A stretch of 64,000 nt of DNA. It comes from Epichloe hybrida (Eukaryota > Ascomycota > Sordariomycetes > Hypocreales > Clavicipitaceae). The translations under genes and the position numbers were made by a program. The stretch is taken from positions 558,001 through 622,000 of the forward strand of contig JAFEKR010000019.1 in NCBI GenBank assembly GCA_019022495.1, written 5' to 3'. Of this stretch, positions 1-13,990 are shown one piece after another. Below the pieces are notes generated by a model. It was not told the origin of the DNA. It worked only from the letters and a program-made list of their open reading frames with translations, and did not search any database. Numbering within the stretch: position 1 is the stretch's first letter; each line of letters starts with the position of its first letter.

Positions 1-1284
1 ATTAAAAGCCCTTAGGCTAGTATCTAAGTTAGTCTAGGAAGTAAGAGTGCTAAGATTAAAGGGAGCATTAAATATAATACCCTTAAGCATCTTTACTCTC
101 AAGACAGCGATGTATGTAAGGCCTATTATAAACTCCTTTACGGAGATATTAGCTACTACCTTATTAAGAGTAATGCCCTATAACTTATACATAGTAATGC
201 TATATGTAATTATAAATAGGAATTAACGCTAGCTATATAGGTTACTACCCTTAACAAACTCGCGGTACGCTTAGAAAATAGAAATAATAGTAGCCTTATT
301 AGGCTTTGTGAAGTAAGGCAGTCCCGCGTACTTATCTATTTACATAAACACAATATTAGGAGCCTATTAGCAAGGATTAGTAACATCTTAATCCTAGTAA
401 ATATCTTTCACAATCCCTATAGCGCTATTAACAAGGCCTATAGGCGTCTAGATATTCTCTGTTAGCATAACCCTTACTCTAATACAAACTAGCAAAGTGT
501 AGTAGAGGTTTCCTGCTATTTAAGAATTAGTATTATGCCTAAATTCGCTAATATATATTATGTGGACCTGAATAATCGGTAATATAAGCCTTTCTATGTA
601 GTTATAGTTGTATTCTTAGACCTACTGTCTCGTGTAGTAGATATGGACTGCATTTATAAAGGAATCAACCTCTAGAGGCGAGAGCTACAATTAAATTTAG
701 GAATAAAGAAGCTTCTAATAGTTAATAGATAGCTAAGCTAAACAAAGGCCCTAGAGAGCTTCATAGAACGGTGCCTATGCATTACCTTATTAGTGAATAA
801 CTTGCTAAAGCACAACAGTCTTATCAAAGGCCTAATAGGCATTACGCCTAGCTAGATCCATATTATTCACAAGTCTGTTATTACTATAGAGAGGCTTCTT
901 AAAGACTAGTGAAAGCTAGTAAAAGTTACTAAAGAGAATTACACTATAGCCACTAAAGTAGTCCTCTGAATTAGAAAAGATTTAACGAAGTTATTGGTCA
1001 ATGGAGTAGAGCGTCTTTAGCCTAATTATAGACTTCTCGTTAATAATGATGTATTTAACCCTTCGTAGGGTGCCTTGTAACTCAGAAAGCTTGTTAGTTA
1101 AAAGCTTAGGTAGGGTTGTAATCTACCTTAAGACTAGAAGATACAGTAGCGAATGTAATATCATTCCGTTAATGCTATTAGCAGCGATTCCAGTAGGGGT
1201 AGCTCGTATAATACATCCCAGGGCGCGGTATTCTAGTGCCATAGAAATAGCGTGAATAATAAATGATTTCCCTATGCCTCCCTA
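1..1284 (-). pseudogene. Helitron Pif1-family helicase domain (degraded)
   Basis: The domain would unwind DNA during rolling-circle transposition. On the minus strand, Walker A reads GGIGKS at 1281-1264, followed by the Pif1/Helitron hallmark TPTGIAANSINGMILHSLL. Walker B with its flank reads IIINEKS at about 1050-1031, where the family has IIDEKSM. The Q-loop region reads ILFSNFYQLSLV near 910 (family ILFGDFxQLPPV). Near 130-60 the C-terminal SF1 motif reads GLTYIAVLRVKMLKGIIF, matching the family's GLTYVAVSRVKTLKG. Order and spacing fit a nearly complete helicase domain. Stop codons and lost catalytic residues (the Walker B Asp reads Asn) show it is dead. Family assignment is secure. Confidence 0.85.
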
Positions 1285-4200
1285 GCTATTAACCTAGAGA
1301 AGAAGTGATTTAGGTGTTTGCTTATTTAGATTAAGAGTATCCTTAAGGTGGCAAACATATATATTAAAGATAAGGCGCTACTCTAGATTAAGACTAGTGA
1401 TGTTCTAGTTGCTTATGGGATCCTAAGAAGCAATAGTAGTAGTAAAAGACTCCTTAAGGCTATTCTAATACTCTCTCTTCTGCGCAAGAAGATTAGGATA
1501 GGTTTTAATATGATTTCGCCAATTATAGGCTAAATCACAATCGCGGTTCCTAAGTAATTTAACCTTATCGGTGTCAAGCTTAATATGTGGAATCTAGCGA
1601 GCTATTTCCTACTAAGCCTTTAGCTAGACCTTATTCTCCTACTAAGGGTCTTCCTTAAACTTATCTTCTATCATGGGAGGTAGCTTACTATAGTAATTAT
1701 GATAGTAAGCGCTAGCGTAGACTCTTTAATAATACATGAATGCCTTACAAAACGTAGTAAAACTCTTCTCCTTCACTATCTTTAGCTAGTTATAGTTAGT
1801 ATAGGGATGGCTTAGCATAAGCTTTACTCTATAGAAGTCCTTAAAGCTTTTATTATTAGGATTAGTCTTATATTACAGGAAGTAATTTAGGACCTAGTTA
1901 GGCGTGTTAGGGAACTCTTGCTAATGCTTAGGCTTCTTAGAGAAGTTAATCTAGGTTAGGAACTAAAAATAATAAAGATCCTATAGGCTTATAAGGCGAT
2001 TTAGGTACTTCTAGTAAGAATTCAAAGTCTATTAGACCTAATCTTTACCCTTAGCAGGTAGATAATCCGCCTGCTAATGCTTATTAGGTAGGTAGTAATT
2101 AATACTATAAATAACACGTAATCCTTCTTAAAGGTTAAGGTTAAGTAATAGGTGGAGGACCTCTTACGTAAACTAGTCTCTTTTAGTAATAAGTTTATTT
2201 ATAAACTTAGCAATAAATCTAATAAGCCTATAACTTATGTTAACCCTAGGTAGAATCTCCTTAGCCATATCCTAGAAGGTCTTTGACTACTATTTGGCCT
2301 TACTATAATATTTTAATATGTAGGAGATAACGGCATGCACGCCTATATAGGGCGTAAAGTTAATATTAGCAAGCTATAAGGCCATAACTATAGGGCTAAA
2401 GTTATTTAGAAAGGCATTATTCTAAGCCCTATTAAATATAAGATACTATAGGTTAAAGTTCCTTGTAATAATTAGCTCTTTATAATATGCTTATAGAAAG
2501 TGAAATCAGTAGTGCGTCTTCTCTGTTAATCTCCTATTAGGTAGTTGCTTATAATACTAATAGTATGCTTCCGTGCACTTATAGCGTTAAACGCGATTGA
2601 TTACATTAACTAAATTGCTAAACTTAGGATCTACGATAGGTGAGATTAAAGGGTTATTACCCTAACGCTACTAATTCACCAAGTTAGGGCAGGTATTATA
2701 GGCAGTAATATACTACCCCTAGTACTTAGTAAAGACCTTCTATAGTTCTATAGTTATAAGGCTAGTGTCTAGGGTATCTTTGATCTAAAAGAGGTAATAA
2801 GCATAAGGGCTACCTTAGGACTACCACTTATATTAGTACTAATATTCCTTAATACTAAATTTAGGCTAAAGAACTTACTTAAAGAATAACTGGAAGCGCA
2901 TCTTAAAGTACTATGCTAAGATATATAAGTTCTTATGAAGGTTCCTACCTGTAATCCTAGCCTTAACTTAGTTATTCCTTAACTACTATTTATTATAATT
3001 TAGTATAAACCTCTAAAGGTCTTGCTAGTGTAAATCAGTAGCTAAAAGGGTAATAAACATGCCTAGGCAGCCAAGAGCATAAACATACGCCTTAAGCTAG
3101 TTCTTACGGCCTCCCTAGTACGCTTATATGCCTTATAGGCTCCCTAAGAATCTTACCACAGAGTTAAGCAGTGCCTTAGCTTTGGTAGTATCCGAGTCAA
3201 AAGCTAGTTAAAGCTAGTTAATATTAATAGCCTAATAGTAACGTCCTCTCTTAACAAAGTAAGCGCTTCGCTTATTTACTTACTAACGCATAAGCATATT
3301 AAATATAACGTAGCGAAATTAAGGATGCTAAGTAAAGCAGCTATTATTATACTTTATTAGGCAATTAATATAGTTAGAGTAGCTTATAGTGTGTTCGTAA
3401 GGCTTAATAAACTTAGCTTCTCCGTTTAGAAAGAGACCTAGAAATGCTTCTAAGAGTAATAGCTAAGACTGATTAAACTCGTTTAAAGGCATGCTATAAA
3501 CGTTAGGTATATTAAGGTATATCTAAGGTTTGACTTGCTAGAGAGGAATTTACTCTGGTGGCACCTAAGGCCTATTAGAACCTTAAAGCTAATAATAGAG
3601 TTGTGTAAGCTCCTGTTACTAAGCAATAAAATTAGGAACCGCAGCTCTATTAAAGTATGCATTAATCTAGTCATCGTCTTTATCAAGGTAGGTCTCTTTA
3701 ATATTAACAGCATTAGTTACCTCTACTATAAGCTAGTCTATAACATCTCTATTACTAGGTAACTAGAGCAAATTATTCTTATTTATGTTAATATAGCAAT
3801 ACCTAGGATAATTTAAATAGAGATATATAAGCCAGGCCTGGATAATAGGCTACCGCACTCTGAATTAGTTATGGAACTAATATATTATGTGTGGCTAATT
3901 TGTCTGATTTGCAGGTCGAAGGATAATAATGTTAAGATCCCTAGGTAAAAGCGGTAGCTAGTTATAGACTTAACTAATATTCTTTATGAAGTTAACTACA
4001 TAGCCCTTATATTTATACTACTAACTATAATAGGTTATAACTATGACGTGAATGTAAACCTTAGCAATAAGTATCTCTTCAGTCTGCGTAAGCTTAGGTA
4101 AATGGCCTAGAACTAACCTAGGATCAAGCTTGTTTTCTTTAGACTAAAAAAAGGGCTGACTAGCGCGGCGTTAATTACGAGATACGCGGCCCTAGGGAAC

Positions 4201-5300
4201 TACGTCGCGATAGTTACAAGAGCAGCAGATTCTATTCCTAACCTTAAGACCAAACTATCTTATCTTATAACGAGTGTAATACTCTATAGTATTTAACACT
4301 AGGCTTGCTACCTAGTAGCTAATTAAGCCGCGGTCGCGCTTAGTTAGGTATAACTAGTCTAAATCTCCCTAAAAGACTAGATTAGGCAAGATAGGCAGAT
4401 CCTAAGAAGTAGACTTAATAAGGTTTAAAGGCAGACGTGGTTACACTAATAAACGCTAAGAAAGTGACATATTTAGATCAGAATCCCCTGCTAAGGACTA
4501 AGAAGGTGTGAAATCATCTGTTATATCACAATTATACTATTTATAATATCTATGTTTTACTCTATTAGGAGTAATAAAGCTCTAGCAGGTAAATACATAA
4601 TAATATAACAAGCATTATTTCTATTCTATGCCTAGGATAGGATCATTATTGTTATCTAGGTTGCCTACTACGTTGATTTAGCTACTAAAGAGTTCCTAAA
4701 CTCCTAGCTAACGCGGAGAGGCTACCTAGTATAGAATAGTAGCTAATAAAGAGGTAGGGTTAGGTTCTTCCCTAGCTTATTATATAACTTAATGCTCTTA
4801 TTAGATTATAGCTTACTCTAGTTTAATACGAATACGTAGTGTTAAGAGTAAGTTAATATACTTATAGAGAACGCGCCTTAGCTTTATCTAGTGTATCTTA
4901 AGAAGCCTATTTATAGCAAAGAAACCTTATTAATCCGTGTGTTATTTATTATAAGAAATTAGCTATAATCTCTTATAAGCCTATAGCTTATTACTATTAG
5001 GGTAATAGTGTAGGAAGTCGCTAAGTTTATTGCTACTTAGGGGATTACACTCTAGTAATTAGGCGCTTGCTATTACCACGTACTATAGCTATTATAAAAC
5101 GTAAGAATTATGTAAGAGCTTAAGACTATAGTTATATTAGCATTAGGGTAATATCAGGGTGCTAAGCAGTAGTAGTAGCATATATTAGCGTGTTTTATTA
5201 ATTACAGCACGCTAGGTATTTTTATGTTAACTTATCCCTATTCTTCAAGCTAATAAATTCATTAATAGGTTTGTCCTATTTATAACGCTAATATGTACGC
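1..5300 (-). mobile_element. Helitron (rolling-circle transposon), RIP-mutated, minus strand
   Basis: Conceptual reading of the minus strand through many stop codons gives a Helitron RepHel protein in the expected order. At about 4150-3950 there is a DUF6570-like stretch (LDPRLVLGHLP then LTQTEEILIAKV). At about 2480-2080 there is the Rep-associated region ending in a form of the conserved RD-(W)-(S)-x-Q-E-V-x-H-L-L-L motif. At 1284-1 a Pif1-type helicase follows. The 5' limit near 5300 is a guess from where the coding flavour fades; the 3' end lies at or beyond base 1. Terminal TC and CTRR-hairpin signals were not located. Stops fall mostly at Gln or Trp positions, as RIP predicts. The element is certainly non-functional as it stands. 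Confidence 0.8.
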
Positions 5301-6827
5301 GTTTTGGAGGTGTCATTAGGGATATCTATAATATTAGCTAGGTTCTCGCGGCCTGGATTACAAGGAGAATTAGGTAATAGTATAGGAGAAGCAAGAGAAG
5401 CTATCTTATTATAATAATTTACTGTGTTATACATAGCTTAGAGAAAGCAAGATAATAATTAGATAATGATAGGTATAGCTTTATTATTATAAATAGGGAT
5501 GTAGAAAAGAAAAGCAAAGAAGAGTTAAGAAGGAAATTCAGGTTAGTATAAGAGAAAAAAGTAAGAGGTAAGAGGTAATATATAGTAAGGAAGGAGCGCT
5601 TAAATAGGGGAAAGTAGGACTATTACATGTAATACTATAAATTACGTCATAAAGCTGCTAGAAAAACGCGTAAATAAATTATTGTATTAGCAAATCCTAC
5701 GCTTATTGCCTTGCTTTGTAAATCGATAGGATTATGTGGTATGCATGCGTGCCTACGCGTCTGCGTGCGTGGTTGCATTAACTTTACGATATTAAACAGT
5801 AGGTAAATCTGCGTGGCATTTTCATGCCTCACTCCTGTCTTAGTATACAGATCCAAAGATAGGTATATAGTCTATGATTACAATACTACTTATAACCTAA
5901 TATCTACTTAGAACGTTGCGTTTAGTGTAGTTAGTAGTGAGGCTAGCACTATTAATTATATTAAACACTACATAGACTAGCCCTATATAGTAGACTACCC
6001 TTGTAAATTAATAGTTATCATAGGCTACTTCCTTGCCTAATTTAAAAGAAGAAAGAACTACCTCTATAGTGTTACACTTACCACTATAAAACTAAATACC
6101 ATAGATGCTATAGATGCCATAAAATAACTATAGATAACCGTAAAATATAGTAACAAATATCTAAACCTAACGCTAAACCTAATATAATATAATATAATAT
6201 AAAGCAAGCAAATAGGGTAAGAGTGGTAGACTATAGTGGATAGTAGCTTAATTGTGCTATACTAAATTATAAGTAACTTAGTATTCTCCTTCTAACCTTA
6301 CTAACGTGTAACTATAGATACTTAGGGACCTAGGGTAATATAATACTTTAACTCCTAATAATTTACTATAGGCGCTAACTCTAGGTTATTAGACAGGTGC
6401 CTAAGGTAGTTTCTTTTGAGAAGCGTTTAGTCCTAACCTGCTACTATATAGAGTTACCTAGTGAGGGTAATACTTTTTTAGTGTTAATTTTAGTGTTAAA
6501 ATTAAGTGTGGGGGCGTGCCGTGAATTATATTTACATAATGTAGTAACACTTTACTTTGCAATATTGCAATAGCAAAAAATAACTAAATTAAAAGGTTAT
6601 GTGTTTAAATTATATCTGTGGTTTTTTTTTTTTTTATAATCGCAAAGTAAGTAATATACCGCAAGTCTTTGTAAGATATTATAATATTATGAGTTCAAGT
6701 CTTTCGTAACTATAATTTAACCATAATACCACTACTACCACTGCGTATCTGCGATTATGAATTAATTGCTAATACTTCGCATTATTAAATTTATTTATCT
6801 TTAAAGGTGTGATATTTTATATTCCCT

Positions 6828-6860
6828 CTAGGGGCCCTCTAGGGGCCCTGCTAGGGGCCA
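6828..6860. repeat. Short GC-rich tandem repeat
   Basis: Three near-identical units of about 11 bases based on CCTCTAGGGGC lie in tandem. They stand out against an AT-rich surround and are followed by a pyrimidine run (CCTCCTCCTCC then a C homopolymer). No function can be assigned. Confidence 0.6.
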
Positions 6861-7029
6861 CCTACAGCAAGCTATTGCCTATAGTAAGCCTCCTCCTCCT
6901 CCCCCCCCCTATAAAAAGTGTTAGGCGGTTAGGAGAGGTAGAAAAAAATTTCTTAACTAGTCGCTAAAGAGTATTTCGCGTCTAACTAATTAGAAGAGAC
7001 GTCTCCATAGGACGACCTTATTTTAATAA

Positions 7030-7109
7030 AGGGAAAGCGGGAAGCTTCGCTCCATCCTCTTGCCTTCGCCTTGCATGACGCAAATCTTAGGCAAAGCTCC
7101 GCTTTCCCT
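7030..7109. repeat. Inverted repeat (potential hairpin)
   Basis: The arm AGGGAAAGCGG at 7030-7040 is the reverse complement of CCGCTTTCCCT at 7099-7109. Imperfect pairing continues inward through an AAGCTT/AAAGCT stretch. The arms enclose about 58 bases of mixed composition. It could be a small transposon remnant or a structured end of a larger element. Confidence 0.6.
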
Positions 7110-7847
7110 GATTAAGAATTAAATTCCTTATTAGATAAAAGGGTTATACTACTAAGAATAACTAGTAAATTATAGAAAATAAAATAAGGATTAATATAGC
7201 TAAGATAGTAAAGGATTATCTTAAGAAAAACCTAATTAATTAAGTAAGGGAATATATAAAGAAAGGCCTTAATTCCCTTACTAAATAATAATATTAAAAG
7301 GAAAGGTATAATAATAAGAGGTAAATTTAATAAGTTAGTATAAAATTATTATATTCTCCTATATATATTATTTATTATATTAGCTAGGGTAACCTACCTA
7401 ACCTATATCCTATAATATCCTATAATACCTTTATATTCTTAGTATAGTTAAATTTAGTATATGTATATATAAATTTATTTTACTCTTATACTTTTAATTA
7501 CCTCATAATATTTCTTAATATTTATATAGTTATATTTATTTAATTATTATATTTTCTATACCTTATAATAACCCCTAAGACTTATATAAACCTAGTATAG
7601 CTAGATTTAGTATTTATATATATACTCTTATAAAGTATTCTTTTACTATATAGCTAAGTTAGCTAAATTTAGTAATATAAGAAAAATAAAGTTTTACTAG
7701 TTATTAAAGGTAAAGAAGTATTATTTAGAGAAAATAAAAAAGTATAATAATTATAAGTAGTTTTATATAATATATAGAAATACCTTCCCTAAGCTAAAAT
7801 ATAAAGCTTATATAGTTAATTATAGCTTATATTACTACTTAGGTATA

Positions 7848-8135
7848 TGTTAGTTTCACAGGGTATTGAATTCAATATAATAAGGTTGTGAGCCCGAAGA
7901 ATAGTATTATCATCGATTTATCTATTCTAGGCTGCGTTGTGTGTGTATTAAAAGAGAAGTCAAAAGCTAGAATCTGTAATAATAGAAGGAAAGGGGGCTG
8001 TGCGTTTGTAGCCCTACATTTCCTAGCTAATTAGCGGGCTAGGTTATAAGTCACGTGTGGGGCGCGCGCGCAGCCTAAGCTTTTGCTAGGTAATTGCGGC
8101 TGCGACGCGCAATTAATATTACCTTTGTTCCAATA
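7848..8135 (-). repeat. 3' LTR of the copia element
   Basis: This 288-bp repeat runs on the plus strand from TGTTAGTTTCACAGGG to TTTGTTCCAATA (TG..CA ends, the last CA altered to TA). It matches the copy at 14279-14566 throughout; the differences I see are transitions. Confidence 0.92.
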
Positions 8136-8639
8136 CTAGAACCTCTCTCTTTTAACATGATTATTAACGCGTGATATTAATCGTAGAAATAAAAAGAAAG
8201 GCAGATTAATAATCTTAATTAATAGGGGATATAAAGAAAAGGAACTTATAGCCTGTCTTAGTATATAGTAGCTAATAAAAGGGAAATAACAATCTTACTT
8301 AGCCTATAAGCCTATGTAAGGATAAGTGAATCTCTTCTAAATCCCTTCTTTCCTTAAAACAACATATATCCTACGCTATAGCGCATATATAACATTTTCC
8401 CCCTCTAATTTAACACCTTCCTCTTCCTACATACTACTACTAATTTCTATAGTCCACTAGGAGGGCCTAGTAGGCTAGCGTGGCTATAGCTATTAGGGAT
8501 ATTAACTACAGGGGCATGTATCCCCTGTATTAATATCTTATCCCTGTAGCTACCCTCCTAGAGGATTACCTTTCCTCTTACTACGCGTGTGTTACGCGTA
8601 GGTAACCTATCCCTTTATTTAGATTATTATCTAGTTAGT

Positions 8640-11600
8640 TAAGATAAAGCTCTTAAGGGCCTTATTAGGTAATGCTTTTGTAAAGGCATTAGCTAGGTTA
8701 TCCTCCCTATTAATCCATTAGATCTCACAGAGTTCTCGGCGTTTATATAACTATCAAAGAGCCATAATATTAATTATTAGGCGTTTCTCTTTCATTATAC
8801 TAAGCTTAATAAGGCATTTATATAAGGAGTATAAATCCATACATATAATAACTAGGATCTTCAGGAGCTTTAGTTAGTTAGTGACTAGGTTTAGGGTTAT
8901 TACGATTACGTAAGCCATGTTAATACTAGCTACTATGCTATAAACCTCTAAGGCAAGCACGCTTCGTATAACTCTTTTGCTCTTCGTTAAGCTAAAGTAC
9001 ATAATATTACCTTTAATTATGAATTTACCGTTAGTGTAGTCTTCGTTAGCTAGGATAAGTACATATCCTAGTTATAAGGAGAGGTCCTAGTTATTAGTAA
9101 ATAATCTATCTATAAAGGCAAAGAGCTTTGCCTTCTTAAGGTCTATTAGGATAAATATTAGGCCTCTTTCTAGGTAATCTATCTACTACTTTAGGCGGCG
9201 ATTAAGGGCTTTCACATCTTCTAGGGTTAGCTCTTAGTGCTATGCGGCAACAGATAGATTAAAGTAAGCCTCTAGTTAGTAGATTAAGGTAATATAAGCG
9301 CCTCAGGCCCTCTGCTTAACGTATTTATGCTTTAATTTGATTATTAGGACTAATTCTAGCTTATCGCTCTGCCCCTTCTGCTATATCTTAATAGCATTAT
9401 TCTCTAGCATAATAATACCTCTATTAAACATAAGGGGATTGTCCTAGGTTAGGAATTGCTTTAGCTTTATATTAAAGCCTATAGTAACTAGTTAAGTCTC
9501 TTCCTTCTTAGAGAACTTCTTATCTAATAGGCCAAGGGTATTATTAGTCTACATTCTAATGTATGTAAAGTTAGGGCTTTCCTTTGTAGTTATAAGCAGG
9601 TAGGGATTATATATAAAGGTTTCTATCTAGAGGTTCTCTCTATAATACTTATAATACATAACCCACTAATGCGTTCCGGCCTCTATAAGTCCGTAAAGGG
9701 GCTTTATAACCCTTAGAATTATGCTAGGCGGGTAGAGGTGCCATATCTAAATTAGCAAGCGCGCTAGGATTAGCCGCTCTAGTAATATACAGGCCTATAT
9801 ATATGCCTAACAGATATTATATAGCCAGATAAGGAATTTCCTTAATCTCGCTAATAGGGCTATTACGAGAATAAGGCGTTAACTCGCTTATTAAATCATT
9901 AGGGCTTATATAAGGATAGCCTATTTCCCTTTATCCTCACATCCTTAGATCACAAGGCGTGACTTTTTGTAGGGTTCTATTATCTTGCCTTTAATCTTAT
10001 TAATAATTTGGGAATTAAAGATTTAAATCCTACTATGCTTCTCTTTGTTAAATATAATGAATTTAAATACACCTTACTTAATCAGGGTATTAATCTCTGC
10101 TTTTATTAATAGTTTAAAAGGTTTACCTAGGGTCTTAATAATTCCTTCCTTACATAGCTTAATTACAAAGGCTAAATTACTATGTTCTTTTGCTAATAAA
10201 AAGGTATTAATTTCTTAAGGCATCACAGGAGGGTTCCTTTAGGGCCTTCCACGCCCGCGCTTTAGTAGTATTACTAGTACTATATTCTTATCTTAGGCCT
10301 CTTGCCCTTCCTCCTTTTCCTCTTCTCTAGGCTCTATTACCTTCTCCGCACTAGGATTATTATAGTAGGGCCTAATAGAGGTTAACCTAAAGGTCTTTAG
10401 GCCTCTAGGTATATTAAGTATATAGCTCTCTCTAGTTATTACTAGGAGCTTATATAGGCTTGCCTATCCCTTACCTTCTCGCTAGACTTAGACCTTTAAT
10501 CTAAGTAGCAGACTAAGGGTCTTTAAGGTATCTAGGCTATTATATTTAGTAAGGGCCTTATTAACTTTCCTAATAGCGTGAAGCCTCTTAATCTCTTTAG
10601 TGGCCTTCTATACTATAATTATATACTATGTAATATTAGGTGATAGTAGGGACTTATTTATTATATATAAGTAAGCTTTAAAGATAAGGAGGGTTAGGAT
10701 AAGGCTATTAGGGCCTGCGGTGTTATTTAGGGCCTTTATTACTATTTACAAGGCAGTAGGTTTAGGTGTTATAGGACATTTGCGCCTAATTATATTATAA
10801 GCCCTTTAGAGTAGTCTATAATACCTTTTAACCTTCCTAATGCTATAGTGTGCTTTAATAGGGACTTCCTTAATTAAGATTAATATTAAAGCTACGAATT
10901 ATCTAAATTCGTTGCTATGGAAGTTTGTTCTAGCGTCTATAATAATAAAATCCGGAGGGCCTAGGTAAGCATTAATCTAGCATATCCGGAGGGCTTCCTA
11001 GGTTGTTTTTATAGAGATATTATTAAGGAATTTCGCTACGTTAAACACTATAGTCACATCTATAGCGTAGAGTGTAGGGCGGTTACTATTAAGGTAGAAG
11101 ATATCTACTATTACTTTATAGTTAAAGCTACACTTATCCTTAAGGGTGAATTTAAAGCAGTTAGGGCTGTTTACATACATCTAGCATTAGTAGCAGAGTT
11201 TTGTTAGCTCCTTAATAGCTTTAATGTTAATATTATGCCCTAATCTGCAGAGAACCTTGTGTAGCTATTAGATTAATAAATACCTAAAGCAATAATATAA
11301 TCGCTATAGCTTGCCTTCTATAAGGTAGCTCTAAGTAACTACTTCTTCTTTCTACGTAAGTAGTATCTAAGCGTGCCCTTACTTACGGATAATAAGGACT
11401 TTAATGTTTCCTTGTTATAGTGTGTTTTTAGAGATGTTAAAGTTAATTCGCAAATAATCTATATTATTAAGAGATAAGAGGAATAGAGTGTTTATTAGTA
11501 TAACCTAAAAGAGGATATCCCTAAAGGGAGTAAGCATATTAGCCACTCTAAGCACGATAATCGGTTCTCCCGCGCCGAATCTAACTAATGCCTTTTTTGC

Positions 11601-13990
11601 CGTTAATTTATTAAGTTTTAGTTTAGGCATTTAACGTTGCAAAGCAAGAAATTAAGGGTGCCCTACTATAGAGAATTTTGTAGCTCTTGTATTAGGTATA
11701 ATCCCTTAGAATGTTGCATAGGAATAGCGATCTTCTAGTATAAATATTACCGGAGCTTTGCTTAAGAGTTCCTGGTTAAAGGGGTCTTCTTTACTTAGAC
11801 TGTAATAAGCTACTTAACTTATTAGGATTTTAACTATCCTTTTGCCATTAAGTTATGTTCCGTAATTAAAGAAGCTTATAGGTACTAGCCTATCTGTACT
11901 ATTAGGGCTGTTATTAAATCTGATGCTTTTTATGTACTAAGCGATTTTATTATTAACAGGGGATTAAGGCTTGTTTTCCCCTTTATACTATGTGAGGAAT
12001 AAATTATATAAGTCACTAGCTAGATCCATAAGGTAGTGGTTCTTAAAGCGTTAATATACCTTCTTACAATCCTCTTCTAAATGCTTAGATAACTAGCATC
12101 CTTCTTTACCACACACATAGCACTTCTTTATGTAGGAATTTCCTTCTCTTCCCTATGGTTTTAAAGGGTATTAGGTCTCTTTTCCCTTCCTATTATATCT
12201 TTAGTCAGTCTAGAATTACTCTAGGGTTATAGCTTTAGTCGGGAACTATTAATAGTTCTTCTTCTCTTCCTTAATAAGTTAGATTATTATTCTAATCTAT
12301 TTGTAGAACTCTTATAGTCCCTTTAGCAGGTCTATAATAGCTCCTCTACATTCTAGAATACTATTATAAGCTCTTATAAGTTAATTTTAAAGTGCTCTTT
12401 TGCTTTAGCCTACCTTAGGTACTACTTATTATAAGATAGCTAGCTTCTCTATAAGTTTATTAAAGTAATTAATTATAGATTTGCTTAGGTTATTATTTAT
12501 TATCCCTTGTAAAGTAAAGTTGTTCCACTCTAGGAGATATCTTTACTATATATCCTTAGTCTTAAATTATTCCCTTATACGGCTAATAAGCATAGGGAGG
12601 TCTTATAGTTAACTAGGTTTTAAGAGGTAGTCTGCATAGTATTATAGAGCTTTACCTTTAAGTATAACCTTAAAGGCATAACTAGCTTATTCAGGTTAGA
12701 TATTAAGTAACTCATACTTCCTATAGAATGTTTAAAGCTTTAATTTAAGGATATTATAGTTATTAGCACTATAGAGTTATTCTTTAGGGTATACCTTTAA
12801 TAAGTCTATAATTTGCTTTAGAGAAGGCCTCTAAGTCTACGGAGGTCCTCTAGAACCTTCCCTTTATATCTATAAAAGGGGTGGTAGGGTCCTTAGGAAG
12901 TGAGAGGGCAGCTTTACGGGGAGTGGCCTTAGGGTCTATTATCCCTTCTAATCTTCCTCTCCCCTATATTAGGGAGAAGGAAGTATAGCCCTCTAGGCTA
13001 TGCTAATAGAGGCATTATTAGCCCTAGGTAGTAGGGGTTAACTCTATTAGTGATGCTCCAGCTTAGGGGTATTATTAGTAGTGTTTTTAGGGTGGTTCCG
13101 CTAGACTATCTTAGGCGAAGGTATAGGCAGGGGAGTTATCCGCAAATACTCGTGAATAGCATCCTTTAGTGCCCTTAATTCTAGATTAATTAACCTTCTT
13201 AGAGGAGATTAGCCTACTAATCCCTTCAATAGTAATCATACTAATAGTTAGGGTAAAGGGGTAGGCTGTTAGGACCTAACATCCCTGTTATCTAGCAGAT
13301 CACGGAAGAATTCTTTATTCTCTAGGTTCTTCTAGAAGCCTATGTACTTCTTCCTAGCTTCCTTAATTTCTTTAAGGGTCTAGAATTAGAATTCTTCCTA
13401 GTTTACTACCTCTTTAAGGTTATTTACTATCTTCATGCCTCTTCTAACTATTATATACACTCTATTATAGAGGAGATAGTCTTAAAGTCCATTCTAGGAA
13501 AGGTCTCTCCTTTCTATAAACTTATTCTTTAACTATCTATAGAAGTTATTACTAAATTCAGAGAAGAGTGTTCTCCTAAATAACCCTTGTTCTCTATACT
13601 ATTTAGTCTTAGTAATAATATAGAGGGTGATTTCCTTAGGTATTATTATCTCTTTATATTTAGAGTTTTCTATTTATTAGAGTAGTTCCTCTATAACATA
13701 TTATTAGAGTTTTATAGAAATATAGGGAATTTAGGTAGGGTAAATAGGGTTCTTTCCTTTATTAGGGTGTTTACTATTATCTCCGGCTTTAATGCCTTCT
13801 ATAGCATTATTATAGCTATCACTCTTACTAGGAACTCTAAATTAACTAGAGGTCCTAGACAGTCCAGCTGCATCTGACATTCTAATTAATTAAGGGGAGT
13901 AGATCTTTAATATAAGGGGATAGGAGGGGTGTAGACATAAATTATGTAGCTTATGTTATAAATATGAAGGATCGCAAGGCAAGGCAGTCA
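8640..13990 (-). pseudogene. copia gag-pol polyprotein (degraded)
   Basis: The polyprotein of a Ty1/copia retrotransposon would supply capsid, protease, integrase, reverse transcriptase and RNase H. Domains are recognised by reading through stops on the minus strand. The zinc knuckle CYVCGKEGC..SKH..EDCKK matches copia Gag (family CYVCGKxGCWSxxH). The protease-associated segment reads KLTAKKALVRFGAGEPIIVL and ends in TLFLLSLN. The RNase H tail reads EKRLIINIMALWQLYKRREL, followed by the NREDNLANAFTKALPNK segment (family RxxDNPADAMTKxxPNKAL). Integrase and reverse transcriptase must lie between about 11300 and 9300 by order, but I did not fix their catalytic residues. Coordinates of the ends are approximate. 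Confidence 0.85.

Larger units (their letters stand above)
5300..7847. other. AT-rich intergenic stretch with no recognisable gene
   Basis: I see no convincing coding region on either strand. The stretch contains an imperfect TATAA microsatellite near 6182-6200, a poly-T run near 6620-6636, a triple GC-rich repeat at about 6828-6860, a C-run at about 6891-6909, and an inverted repeat at 7030-7109. From 7116 the composition becomes extremely AT-rich, with weak coding flavour that the copia insertion at 7848 interrupts. Confidence 0.6.

Noticed and set aside
1046..1255. Plus-strand open frame of 69 codons
   Set aside because: It is antisense to the Helitron helicase motifs (Walker A and B lie on the minus strand here).
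3483..3762. Open frames on both strands
   Set aside because: They lie inside the degraded Helitron coding region and carry no domain.
10998..11180. 60-codon minus-strand frame
   Set aside because: It is a surviving open piece of the copia polyprotein, not a separate gene.
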